64,000 nt of DNA from Flavobacterium sp. (GTDB taxonomy: Bacteria; Bacteroidota; Bacteroidia; Flavobacteriales; Flavobacteriaceae), in contig NZ_JAIXSL010000012.1 in NCBI RefSeq assembly GCF_027484705.1, positions 142,012-206,011 of the forward strand. The letters are read 5' to 3'. The notes below the pieces were generated by a model that saw only the letters and a program-made list of their open reading frames with translations, ran no database searches and was not told the DNA's origin. Positions 17,115 to 26,184 of this stretch are shown piece after piece; within the stretch, counting starts at the first letter, position 1; each line of letters opens with the position of its first letter. Position numbers and translations under genes: made by a program.

Positions 17115-18482
17115 TTATTTCACGGATAATTTTGAACTGATGTTTAATCCCGACGGGTCGTTAATTGAAACGATATACAATCCGTTTTGCAAGGAAGCTA
17201 AAGAAATCGAATTGGTATCAGCGTTGATAGATCGTTTGATCAAAGTTTTTCCGGAAGTATCCACCACAGTCAGCATAGCAGGAAATTGCAAGCCTTTGGT
17301 TTTAAAGAACACTTCGTTTTGTGCAGGGTTCGGATAAATTTCAAACTGTTCTTTATCAAAACTTGCCGTGCTTAGAGAGGTGTCGATTGCTCTATAAATT
17401 GTGCCGTTTCCGCTGCCGCCTACATATATTTCGCCATTAATATCTTGTCCGAAAGTCGTGATGTTCGTTCCTGAAAAGGCTGAAGTCCATACAATAGTTC
17501 CGGCATCATTGATATAACCGACCTTGTTGCTGCAATAATCCGCAAAAATATATTTGCCGATAAGGTTCGGATAAAGAGTACCGCGGTAAACATAACCGCC
17601 GGTTATAGAACAAGTACTGGAATGATCGTATTCAGCCACTGGCGCGGTAAATGTAGCCGAACCGCTACAGGAAGAATACACATGGTTTCCTTCGTAGCAT
17701 TTCCATCCGAAATTCAATCCTGGAGTGGCCGGAGCCGTAATGTGGTTGATTTCTTCATATTGGTTTTGGCCTACATCGGCAATCCATAAATCGCCATTGG
17801 CCATATCGAAAGAAAACTTCCATGGATTGCGCAATCCGATAGCCCAAATTTCGTCGTTACCCGCAACGGCTCCAGCATAAGGATTGTCTGCCGGAATGCC
17901 ATAAGGGGAAGCTGAATCGACATCGATACGCAACATTTTCCCCAAATTCTCATTGATGTTTTGCGCTCTGTTTCCGGGATCGCCACTACTTCCGCCGTCG
18001 CCCATTCCGATATAAAGATAACCATCAGGGCCGAATCTCAAAGTACCGCCGTTGTGGTTCGAGAAAGGTTGCGCGACTGTTAGGATTTGTACGGCGCTTG
18101 TAGCATCAGCCACATCGGGATTGGCTGAAACGGTATATCTCGCAATCACCGTATTTCCGGCTGTATTGGTATAATTTAAATAGAAATAGCCATTGGTCGC
18201 ATAGTTCGGATGAAACGCCAATCCTAATAAACCTCTTTCACCGCCGGTCGAAATCGTAGACGTGGTGAGTGTTAGGAAATTAGTGGGTTTAATCGTTCCG
18301 TTAGGGTTAATGATACGGATGGCTCCGGATTGTTGCACGACAAACATTCGTGTATCTCCGGGTGGATGTTCAATCGCGACCGGGCTTGATAATCCGGTGG
18401 CAAATGAGGTTAGTCCGACAGTTTGACCCATACAAAACGGGACCATAAAAAGACCAATAAGGAAAGTAAAGATTGATTTCAT
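17115..18482 (-). CDS. Secreted PQQ-dependent sugar dehydrogenase-like protein with T9SS sorting domain
   Basis: A 455-aa exported protein: signal peptide (1-19, ending CMGQ) and a six-bladed beta-propeller of the glucose/sorbosone dehydrogenase (GSDH) family. Visible motifs: VVQQSGAIRI, GGERGLLGLAFHPNYA, SNHNGGTLRFGPDGYLYIGMGDGG and WAIGLRNPWKFSFD. The last ~75 residues (FEIYPNPAQNEVFFKTKG onward) are a type A T9SS sorting domain. GSDH enzymes oxidise sugars with PQQ as cofactor; PQQ supply and the electron acceptor cannot be judged here. A near-consensus -7 box (TATATTTA) lies at 18510-18517. Convergent with the OmpA gene. Confidence 0.9.
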   Translation of the reverse strand: MKSIFTFLIGLFMVPFCMGQTVGLTSFATGLSSPVAIEHPPGDTRMFVVQQSGAIRIINPNGTIKPTNFLTLTTSTISTGGERGLLGLAFHPNYATNGYFYLNYTNTAGNTVIARYTVSANPDVADATSAVQILTVAQPFSNHNGGTLRFGPDGYLYIGMGDGGSSGDPGNRAQNINENLGKMLRIDVDSASPYGIPADNPYAGAVAGNDEIWAIGLRNPWKFSFDMANGDLWIADVGQNQYEEINHITAPATPGLNFGWKCYEGNHVYSSCSGSATFTAPVAEYDHSSTCSITGGYVYRGTLYPNLIGKYIFADYCSNKVGYINDAGTIVWTSAFSGTNITTFGQDINGEIYVGGSGNGTIYRAIDTSLSTASFDKEQFEIYPNPAQNEVFFKTKGLQFPAMLTVVDTSGKTLIKRSINADTNSISLASLQNGLYIVSINDPSGLNISSKLSVK

Positions 18483-18592
18483 AGCGGTTTGTTTATTTGA
18501 TTAGCGGCGTAAATATAAACAAACCTTTTGTATGTTATCGCTTTAGCAGTGAATTACATACAAAAAAAGGGCAATCCTATAAATAGGTTTTG

Positions 18593-20203
18593 CTAAAGAT
18601 TTCCGATGATTTTATCCTTAGGGTATTTCACTTTATAACTGATGCGAAGCTTTTTGGTTTCATTGGGTTTGAGGTTCAGATCCCAGGTCAAGATTCCGGT
18701 TTCGGTGTTATTTTTGGCGTCATTGCTTTCCATCAAAGTCACTTCGGTTTCCTTATCGGAGCTCAGCGGATATTGGTCTTTCAACAAAAGCTGGATGCTT
18801 TCTTTTTTATTGTTGCGTATCGTGATGTCGTAAGTAAAAGTCTGCTCTTTTTTCGATGACAGGAATTTCGTTCCCGATTTATCTACGACTTTCTCACGCG
18901 TGATCGAGATTTTCTTATCGCGGCCCATGCTGAGGTTCAACGTATCTGACGTTTGGTTCGGATTGATATACGTTTTGCCTACATACAAACCTTCAAAAAT
19001 GATATTGGCTTCTCCGGGTAATAAATTGAACTTCGAATAATCGTTGATTTCGGCCAGCAAAAACGCTTCTTTTTCCACCCGTGGCGCAGCATAATATTTA
19101 TAAGTGGCCGGCAGCTGCAGTTCTTTTAAAGCCACGCTGTGTGCTTTTCCGTTCGATAAGATATCGTATGGAATGGCAATGTCAAACGAAACGTTGAGCT
19201 GGTTTTCTACAATATTCGCATTGATTGGAGCCGCCGCATAACCCAATTGTTTTTTCTCTTTTCTTATGGCTTGAGACGTGACGACGACTTCTGATAATTC
19301 CATTTTATCATATTCTGCTGTGGCTGCGTAAGGTTGGTTGTATTGCAGCCACCACGCATTCAATTGTGGCGCTTGGTTGTTCTGGTTCGGGTTGCCGCTC
19401 GACAAAGTCAATTTTACTTTTTTCCAGTCGATTCCGGTGCTTTGTGAAACTTGCGCTTTATACATCATGTTGATCGGCGCTGAAATGTTCTCGGTTCTCA
19501 AATCGTAAAACGGCGACCATGACGCTTGGTTGCTGAGGTAATTGATGTCGAAATCAACGTTGCCCGCGACTTCATTCATCACCTGAATAATCAGTTTCCC
19601 TTTTGAGGTTTTGTCTTCCTTTTGCGTGTTGATCTCGAGTTTGTTTCGAAGATTGGATAAAGTTTCATTGAGTTTGATTCTTCGGTCTTCAAGTGCATCG
19701 ATTGCATTGCGGCTTTCGGTTCTTTTGGTTTTGTAATAGGCCATCATTTTCATGAGTTCGGCTACATTCAAACCTGAATTCAAACCTGAAACCTGTTGGT
19801 TTTTATCGAGCAGTTCAATCGTTTTGGCTTCGGCTTCCTTGGCATTGTTCACTTTCTGGATTTCCTTTTCGACGAGTTTGATGCTGTCGCGCACTTTTTT
19901 GATCAACGGCGACTTTTCATCAATTTCATATTCCGAAATATAATTGTTCGTAAACTGCACCGAAAGCACGGTGACATTTGATGGCGCGCCAATCTGAACG
20001 GTACTTTCATTCAGATAATCCGCCACATTTTTTACCACGATTTCGCTACTGCCTTTGGGAAGCATCACCGAAGTGGATTGCGTGAGTTCCACGGCGTTGA
20101 AATAAACCGTCGCGGCCTCGACTTTTGCGGTCGTGAATATGGGTTTCTGGGCATGAGCGGTTACAAACAGTAGTAAAAACAGTAATGCGATCAGATGTTT
20201 CAT
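18593..20203 (-). CDS. DUF4139 (MuiA-like) exported protein
   Basis: A 536-aa protein with a signal peptide (1-19, ending AHAQ). The N-terminal DUF4140 region (TTAKVEAATVYFNAVELTQS) is followed by a coiled-coil segment (residues ~85-200) and a C-terminal DUF4139 beta-rich domain (ISYKVKYPKDKIIG at the end). The family is annotated as mucoidy inhibitor MuiA-like, but its molecular role is not known. The ATG at 20203 is chosen because it starts directly at a signal peptide; the longer start at 20248 would overlap the upstream gene. Last gene of the minus-strand run that begins at panC. Confidence 0.85.
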   Translation of the reverse strand: MKHLIALLFLLLFVTAHAQKPIFTTAKVEAATVYFNAVELTQSTSVMLPKGSSEIVVKNVADYLNESTVQIGAPSNVTVLSVQFTNNYISEYEIDEKSPLIKKVRDSIKLVEKEIQKVNNAKEAEAKTIELLDKNQQVSGLNSGLNVAELMKMMAYYKTKRTESRNAIDALEDRRIKLNETLSNLRNKLEINTQKEDKTSKGKLIIQVMNEVAGNVDFDINYLSNQASWSPFYDLRTENISAPINMMYKAQVSQSTGIDWKKVKLTLSSGNPNQNNQAPQLNAWWLQYNQPYAATAEYDKMELSEVVVTSQAIRKEKKQLGYAAAPINANIVENQLNVSFDIAIPYDILSNGKAHSVALKELQLPATYKYYAAPRVEKEAFLLAEINDYSKFNLLPGEANIIFEGLYVGKTYINPNQTSDTLNLSMGRDKKISITREKVVDKSGTKFLSSKKEQTFTYDITIRNNKKESIQLLLKDQYPLSSDKETEVTLMESNDAKNNTETGILTWDLNLKPNETKKLRISYKVKYPKDKIIGNL

Positions 20204-20237
20204 AAACGATAAATTAAGTTTTATAAATAGCGAACTC

Positions 20238-22193
20238 CTAAAAATCAAATTCTTCCATGGAATTCGATTCGGCTTCGCTCGTGGGTTCTTCTTTGACTTT
20301 TACATAAGAACGTGCGGCGCCTGTAATCATAATCGGAAGTTGGTTGATCGTGTCGTAGGCTGCAATCAAACCGCGGCGCATCATAATATTCTTAAGCATT
20401 CTTTCACGGCTCACCGCAAAAGGTTTCAAGTTGCCATAAGCGTTGAACTGATACATGAAATTTCTCGGGCTAGGAACGATATTCGCCAAATACAAACATT
20501 CGTTCAAAGTGAGTTCCGAAGGCCTTTTCTGGAAATAAAATTCGGAAGCTTCGCCGATGCCGTAAACGTTTGGCCCCCATTCGATGATGTTGAAATACAC
20601 TTCGAGCATGCGTTCTTTGCTGACGATTCTGTTGTTTTCTAAAATGTATACCAACAGGATTTCTTCCATTTTTCTGGACAATGTTTTCTCTCTCGTCAAA
20701 AATACATTCTTGATGAGCTGCATGCTGATTGTACTGCCGCCACGGGAGAATTTTCGTGTTTTGATATTTTTAACAATCGATTGCTTGAACGCTTCTTTGA
20801 TAAAGCCTTTGTGCGAGAAAAACGACGGATCTTCGGTCGTGAGCACACATTTGCGCAAGAACGGCGATATTTGGCTAAGTGGCGTAAAGTTCGGATTGGA
20901 ATCGCCGACATAAACGCCTCGTTGCGGCACATCATTGATGATCGCATGGTACATAAACGGGCCGTTGAGCATACTCAGATTGGCCTCGCCGTATTTGGTG
21001 ATGACCAGGTTTTGCTTGTTGAGTTGGCTGTCGAGCACAATCGCGCTAGGTTTGTTTTTGTTGTAAACAAAATTCAGATGAAAATCGAAATCGCCGCTCG
21101 CTTCCATGCCTTCAAAATGGCGGAACAATCCTTCGGGCAAAGCGTTGATGAAGTTTTGCGCTTTCATTTTCGGGATCGCGACTTTCAAAGTATAGATTTT
21201 ATCCGTTTCGTTGTTGTAAGAAACGTAAGGATGGAATTGCATCTGGTTCAGCGTTGCGGTAGAACTGCTATCGACTGCGACAAAGTTTTCTCCGAACAAC
21301 AAATGGTAATCGAAGCGCGCTTTTTTAATCACGACATCTTTGCTCGCGATTTTAGGATGGTTTATAGTGAAATTGCTGATTGAAGTAAATCCATCGACGT
21401 GCAATTCGCCGCCATCCATTTCGATATTAGAAACTTTCCAACGGATCGAATCGAAGCTTGAAAGAATGCCGTAACGCTCATCAAAATAAGGCACTTTGAT
21501 TTTTCCGGAATCGATATTGAAAAAACGAAGATCGGTTTGTTTGTTTCTAGGATCGGCAAAACCCGCAATCTTCCAGCGTTGGGTAAACGTGTTGGTATGC
21601 ACTTCTATCGCGGATTCCATTTGTTTGTCGGCGAGCACGAGTGTGTTCATGCGCAGCGTGGCTTTTTTGCCCATGTCGTTCATGCGCAAGGTCAGGTTTT
21701 TCAGATTCATGTCGGTCGGAACCAGATTGAGTCCGCGGTTCAGCAAACGATAAACCAGTCTGGCGTAATTCGGTTTTTCACCGGTGTCGACCGTATCTTT
21801 TTTGGGAAGGAACGCGTCGAAATTGCGTCCGTATTGATTTTTGACCAACTGTACAAAACCATTTTTGGCTTCAAGACTTCCCAATTGAATGTTCCCGGTA
21901 AACAAATGCCAGAAATTGACTTTGGTTTTAACGGATTCGATTTGCAACAACGTATCGGCATTCTTCGGAACCAGTAAAATATCTTCCATCGATACACCAT
22001 TGAAGCCTTCGAAAGAAGCTTTTTTGATCGTGAAATTGCTGTTGTAATCGGTTTCCATTTTGTGCGAAATATGCGCAATCGCTTTTTGTAACAAAGCATC
22101 GCGAAACACAAAAACACTGACAATTAGCAACACAAAGCAAACGCCGACGATTTTAGCGGTAAGGAAAAGTTTCTGCTTTGTAGTTTTGGCCAT
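20238..22193 (-). CDS. AsmA-like/GT51 monofunctional peptidoglycan transglycosylase
   Basis: A 651-aa inner-membrane protein. An N-terminal anchor (about 13-32) is followed by a ~370-residue periplasmic beta-rich region resembling AsmA proteins (FTIKKASFEGFNGVSMEDILL, then LGSLEAKNGFVQLV). The C-terminal ~200 residues form a GT51 domain: TTEDPSFFSHKG with the catalytic Glu near residue 453, RGGSTISMQLIKNVFL, RKMEEILLVYILE and the second conserved Glu region EVYFNIIEWGPNVYGIGEA. No transpeptidase domain is present. It is expected to polymerise glycan strands from lipid II. The gene lies 18 bp after radA and 34 bp before the DUF4139 gene. Confidence 0.88.
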   Translation of the reverse strand: MAKTTKQKLFLTAKIVGVCFVLLIVSVFVFRDALLQKAIAHISHKMETDYNSNFTIKKASFEGFNGVSMEDILLVPKNADTLLQIESVKTKVNFWHLFTGNIQLGSLEAKNGFVQLVKNQYGRNFDAFLPKKDTVDTGEKPNYARLVYRLLNRGLNLVPTDMNLKNLTLRMNDMGKKATLRMNTLVLADKQMESAIEVHTNTFTQRWKIAGFADPRNKQTDLRFFNIDSGKIKVPYFDERYGILSSFDSIRWKVSNIEMDGGELHVDGFTSISNFTINHPKIASKDVVIKKARFDYHLLFGENFVAVDSSSTATLNQMQFHPYVSYNNETDKIYTLKVAIPKMKAQNFINALPEGLFRHFEGMEASGDFDFHLNFVYNKNKPSAIVLDSQLNKQNLVITKYGEANLSMLNGPFMYHAIINDVPQRGVYVGDSNPNFTPLSQISPFLRKCVLTTEDPSFFSHKGFIKEAFKQSIVKNIKTRKFSRGGSTISMQLIKNVFLTREKTLSRKMEEILLVYILENNRIVSKERMLEVYFNIIEWGPNVYGIGEASEFYFQKRPSELTLNECLYLANIVPSPRNFMYQFNAYGNLKPFAVSRERMLKNIMMRRGLIAAYDTINQLPIMITGAARSYVKVKEEPTSEAESNSMEEFDF

Positions 22194-22211
22194 GGTAAGA
22201 TTTCCTTGTTA

Positions 22212-23573
22212 TTATCCGAAGAGTTCGCCCGCGACGTCTTCAATTTTTGAGACCAAGCGGATTTTAATAAACGTATTTTTTAACGAAATCTTATTGTATT
22301 TCGAAACAAAAATCGTGGTGAACCCTAATTTTTCGGCTTCCTGTATGCGTTGGTCGACGCGATTCACTGGACGAATTTCACCGGAAAGCCCGACTTCGCC
22401 CGCAAAACAATAGCCTTCGCCAATCGGAATGTCTTCATTCGAGGATAAAATCGCAGCAACTACAGCAAGATCAATCGCAGGATCGTCTATCGAAATACCG
22501 CCGGTAATGTTCAAGAAAACATCTTTGGTTCCCAATCGGAAACCGGCACGTTTTTCCAAAACGGCGAGAATCATGTTGAGTCGTTTGGCGTTGTATCCGG
22601 TCGTACTGCGTTGTGGTGTTCCGTAAACCGCCGTGGAGACCAAAGCTTGAATTTCAATCATCAGCGGACGCATGCCTTCTAAAGTCGAAGCGATTGCGGT
22701 TCCAGAAAGTGAAATGTCTTTGTGTGAAATCAGGATTTCCGACGGATTCGAAACTTCTCTCAAACCGCTGCCCAACATTTCATAAATACCCAATTCGGCA
22801 GTCGATCCGAAACGGTTTTTGAGTGAACGCAGGATTCTGTAGACGTGGTTGCGGTCGCCTTCAAACTGCAACACCGTATCGACCATGTGTTCCAGGATTT
22901 TAGGTCCGGCAATGGTGCCGTCTTTGGTGATATGGCCGATTAAAATCACCGGAATATTGGTTTCCTTGGCAAATTTGATAAGTTCGGCTGTGGTTTCCCT
23001 GATTTGTGAAATGCTGCCTGGCGAGGCCTCGATATATTCGGTGTGTAAGGTTTGAATCGAATCGATGATGACGATTTCGGGTTCGATTTCCTCAATCTGG
23101 CGGAAGATGTTTTGGGTTTTGGTTTCGGTCAGAATGTAACAGTTATCGCCGCTGGGCGTGATGCGTTCCGCGCGCATTTTGATTTGCTTCTGGCTTTCTT
23201 CGCCCGAAACATATAAAGTTTTATAAGGCAGTTTGAGGGAAATCTGCAGCAGCAACGTACTTTTTCCGATGCCGGGTTCACCGCCCAAAAGGATTAGGGA
23301 ACCGGGAACGATGCCGCCGCCGAGCACTCGGTTGAGTTCGCCATCAAGCGTATTCATACGTACTTCCTGAGCCGCATCAATCTCTTTTATTTTTAAAGGC
23401 TTGGCTACTTTTTTAGATTCTGACGAAGCCGATTTCCAGGCAACCTTTTCTTCTTTCTGGATGATTTCCTCAGCAATGGTGTTCCATGCTTTGCAAGCAT
23501 TGCATTGTCCTTGCCATTTGGCATATTGGGTGCCGCAATTCTGGCAGAAAAAAGACGTTTTTATTTTTGACAT
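22212..23573 (-). CDS. radA: DNA repair protein RadA
   Basis: A 453-aa RecA-related ATPase that processes recombination intermediates. Visible: an N-terminal four-Cys zinc finger (CQNCGTQYAKWQGQCNAC), Walker A GGEPGIGKST (near residue 100), Walker B EIVIIDSIQTL, the RadA-specific KNRFGSTAELGIYEM motif, and a C-terminal Lon-protease-like domain ending in GEIRPVNRVDQRIQEAEKLG. Length is normal. It lies 6 bp after the esterase/TPR gene and is part of the panC run. Confidence 0.96.
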   Translation of the reverse strand: MSKIKTSFFCQNCGTQYAKWQGQCNACKAWNTIAEEIIQKEEKVAWKSASSESKKVAKPLKIKEIDAAQEVRMNTLDGELNRVLGGGIVPGSLILLGGEPGIGKSTLLLQISLKLPYKTLYVSGEESQKQIKMRAERITPSGDNCYILTETKTQNIFRQIEEIEPEIVIIDSIQTLHTEYIEASPGSISQIRETTAELIKFAKETNIPVILIGHITKDGTIAGPKILEHMVDTVLQFEGDRNHVYRILRSLKNRFGSTAELGIYEMLGSGLREVSNPSEILISHKDISLSGTAIASTLEGMRPLMIEIQALVSTAVYGTPQRSTTGYNAKRLNMILAVLEKRAGFRLGTKDVFLNITGGISIDDPAIDLAVVAAILSSNEDIPIGEGYCFAGEVGLSGEIRPVNRVDQRIQEAEKLGFTTIFVSKYNKISLKNTFIKIRLVSKIEDVAGELFG

Positions 23574-23579
23574 GGATGG

Positions 23580-24722
23580 TTACTGGTTCTTTAATTCGTC
23601 GGCTTTGTCGAGCATCATGTCTTTGGTCAGGTCACCGATTTCTTCTTTCTGGAAAGCGCTTTGGTAGGCTTTGACGGCTTTTTTAAGGTCGCCGGTTTTT
23701 TCATACATCATAGCCATTTCATAATCTGCCAACATTGTTTTTGGGTAATTCTTTTTGGCCAAATCGGCGAGTTTGTCGAATTCGGCATAGGCTTTATTTT
23801 TAAGAATAGCGGCTTCGATGGCTTTGAAATCATTGATTCGGATTGGCATTTTGATGTTCAACGATTTTTCAAGCGTACTGTATTTATTGATTAAATAATC
23901 CACATAACCCGACGGAAGCACGGAAATTTTCTCTATAAATTCAGTAGTCGATATGGGCTGATATACCGAGAAAAACTGGTACAAAGCATTCGGAATGGAA
24001 TGCAACACCAACGAATAATGCGAAGCGCCTTTAAATTCATCGAACTTATAATTGATGGAAGGTTTGGTGATTTTTTTTAATTCAGCATCAAGTTCTCTGA
24101 TTCTGGACTGCATTTTTTTGACATCGCCATCGGCAGTCGATTGATAATAATAGATGGGTTGATCCAAAGCATTGAAACGGTCCGGAATGTTTTTTTCCAT
24201 GGCCGTCGGCAATTCCGGGCTCATCGAAATGTACGCATCGAACAATGGTTTTTCTTTATACAAATAAAAATTCAGGAAACCTGCTGTGATATCATGTCCG
24301 GCGATGATTTTAAACGGAGCGAGACGGTATTTCTTTTCCATATAGCCCATAAGCTCCATGCCAATGAATTCGAAGAACTGGTTGCCTTTTTCGTCTGGCA
24401 ATCCGGTGGTTTGATCGATGGTGCAATCGGTTTCGCGTTCGTTGTTTTTGTTTTGGTTCACGCCTACGATAATTACTTCAGGCAAATCGTCCCAATAGGC
24501 GCCGTAATTGAGCGCGCCCTGAAAAGGATCAAATAAATAATCGCCGTCAAGGACAATCAGAATCGGGTATTTTTTGTTGGGGCTAGTTAGGTAGGATGGT
24601 GGCAATCCTATGGTGATTTCTCTTTTTTCGTTGAGTTTTGGAGAGAAAACTTCTTCTGTAATTTTTTGGGAATAAGCATTTAAAGTACAGAAAACATAAA
24701 GGAAGAACACTATTTTTTTCAT
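23580..24722 (-). CDS. Exported esterase-fold (PF00756-like) protein with C-terminal TPR, nucleophile Ser replaced by Asp
   Basis: A 380-aa protein with a signal peptide (1-19, ending AYSQ), an alpha/beta-hydrolase domain of the putative-esterase type (YLTSPNKKYPILIVLDGDYLF, then DLPEVIIVGVNQNKN) and a C-terminal TPR unit (ADYEMAMMYEKTGDLKKAVKAYQSAFQKE). Where active members carry GHSxGG, this protein reads AGHDITAGFLN, so Asp stands at the nucleophile position. It may be non-catalytic or use another residue. The ATG at 24722 is chosen because it begins the signal peptide. Between the flippase gene (54 bp upstream) and radA (6 bp downstream). Confidence 0.85.
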   Translation of the reverse strand: MKKIVFFLYVFCTLNAYSQKITEEVFSPKLNEKREITIGLPPSYLTSPNKKYPILIVLDGDYLFDPFQGALNYGAYWDDLPEVIIVGVNQNKNNERETDCTIDQTTGLPDEKGNQFFEFIGMELMGYMEKKYRLAPFKIIAGHDITAGFLNFYLYKEKPLFDAYISMSPELPTAMEKNIPDRFNALDQPIYYYQSTADGDVKKMQSRIRELDAELKKITKPSINYKFDEFKGASHYSLVLHSIPNALYQFFSVYQPISTTEFIEKISVLPSGYVDYLINKYSTLEKSLNIKMPIRINDFKAIEAAILKNKAYAEFDKLADLAKKNYPKTMLADYEMAMMYEKTGDLKKAVKAYQSAFQKEEIGDLTKDMMLDKADELKNQ

Positions 24723-24776
24723 GCTTTTTTGTTTTGTTTGTTGGTCATTGATAAAAACAGTGAGCAAGATAATGAT

Positions 24777-25808
24777 TTATTTCTTTCTGTTGAAAACCGG
24801 TAAAAATATAAATGAAAGGAAACCTAAAGTTAACACGAGTAGCATTTGCGAAGTCCATACAATCCAGCCAAACGCATTTCCGGTGGTTTCAGAAATCGAA
24901 TAAAAAAGCAGGATTTTGGCCATCAGAAAAGGGTAGGAACCAAAGCCACTGTTGGTAAAAGCGATCGCGATACTGCCAACGACAAACGAAGTCACGACGG
25001 CATCGACTGATAAAGAACTTGTTTCGGGAAACACAAAAATGGCGATGTAGAAAGTTAGGATATAGCTAAACCAGATGAATACCGTATGGAAAAGATATGT
25101 CCATTTTTTCTTCATATAAACGATACTCATCAGGCCTTCCTCAAGCCCCGATATTTTTTCTTTGAAGGCCAATATCCATTTTACTTTGGAATATTTATAG
25201 ACTAAAACCGCGGCAATCAAAAACACCGATCCTACGCTCAAAATCAACATCAATTTATACATGGGTATTTTATCGATAATGAAAGAACGGACGATGTCAA
25301 ATTGTAAAAAAACAGCGAGCATCATAAAAAACAGCAGGCAAACAATATCGACAATGCGTTCGGCTACAATACTACCAAAACCTTTGTCAAATGGGATGTT
25401 GTTGTATTTTTTTACAATCAATGCCCTAGAAACCTCGCCTGATTTCGGAACGGTAAGGTTTAAAACATAGCCAATGCTGACCGCCATGAAATTGTTCAGA
25501 AACGAAGATTCATAACCCATATGCTCGAGCGAAAATTTCCACCGGTACGCTCTTGAGGCATTTCCAAGAAGGGCCAAACCAGCCGCAAGCCAGATGTAAA
25601 AATAATCTGCGTTTTTAAAATAGCTTTTTATTTCCTCGATTTGTGCCGAAGTGAAACTGTAGTAGGTATACAAAGTCAGCAAAATACCGATCACTATTGG
25701 CAATAGAATCGACAGCCATTTCTTGATTGAATTTGAAAATGAAACAGTATTAGAAGTTGGCTCGTAAGCCATGTCGGTGCCGGTATCTTGTGGCATTTTT
25801 TTTCCCAT
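24777..25808 (-). CDS. Lysylphosphatidylglycerol synthase TM-region/flippase-like membrane protein
   Basis: A 343-aa polytopic membrane protein with about eight helices, matching the YbhN/UPF0104 and LPG-synthase transmembrane (flippase-like) family. Signs include WLAAGLALLGNASRAYRWKFSLEHMGY, the conserved NLTVPKSGEVSRALIVKKY loop and VAERIVDIVCLLFFM. There is no catalytic LPG synthase domain. Members of the group are thought to move or affect lipids or lipid-linked substrates across the inner membrane. It follows panD by 13 bp. Confidence 0.85.
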   Translation of the reverse strand: MGKKMPQDTGTDMAYEPTSNTVSFSNSIKKWLSILLPIVIGILLTLYTYYSFTSAQIEEIKSYFKNADYFYIWLAAGLALLGNASRAYRWKFSLEHMGYESSFLNNFMAVSIGYVLNLTVPKSGEVSRALIVKKYNNIPFDKGFGSIVAERIVDIVCLLFFMMLAVFLQFDIVRSFIIDKIPMYKLMLILSVGSVFLIAAVLVYKYSKVKWILAFKEKISGLEEGLMSIVYMKKKWTYLFHTVFIWFSYILTFYIAIFVFPETSSLSVDAVVTSFVVGSIAIAFTNSGFGSYPFLMAKILLFYSISETTGNAFGWIVWTSQMLLVLTLGFLSFIFLPVFNRKK

Positions 25809-25821
25809 CGTGCGATTGAAA

Positions 25822-26172
25822 CTAAGTTAAAGAGTTGTCTTTTTCATTCGGAAAGACCAACCAGGGCTTGAATTTTTTGGCTTCTTCAAACTCTAAAAGC
25901 GCATAAGACATAATGATGATCACGTCGCCTTTTTGCACTTTTCGAGCGGCCGGACCATTGAGGATAATATCGCCACTGTTGCGGTTACCTTTGATGGCGT
26001 AAGTGTCGAAACGTTCGCCGTTGTTGATGTTGACAATCGAGACTTTCTCGCCTTCGATGAGGTTCGAAGCTTCCATGAGCGTTTCGTCTATCGTGATGCT
26101 TCCGATGTAATTGAGGTCGGCGCCAGTGACTGTGACGCGATGGATTTTTGATTTGACAACTTCTATTTGCAT
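25822..26172 (-). CDS. panD: Aspartate 1-decarboxylase
   Basis: Makes beta-alanine from aspartate for pantothenate synthesis. The proenzyme self-cleaves between Gly24 and Ser25 to form a pyruvoyl group; both residues are present in NYIGSITID. Other family blocks are visible ([11 protein letters not shown], the [20 protein letters not shown] segment). 116 aa is the normal length. It lies 12 bp after panC, which uses its product, and these two genes are certainly one operon. Confidence 0.97.
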   Translation of the reverse strand: MQIEVVKSKIHRVTVTGADLNYIGSITIDETLMEASNLIEGEKVSIVNINNGERFDTYAIKGNRNSGDIILNGPAARKVQKGDVIIIMSYALLEFEEAKKFKPWLVFPNEKDNSLT

Positions 26173-26184
26173 GACTTGGGAATT

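Noticed and set aside
20781..21383. 200-codon frame opposite the AsmA/GT51 gene
   Set aside because: Antisense shadow of a gene with clear catalytic motifs; the antisense protein has no family likeness.
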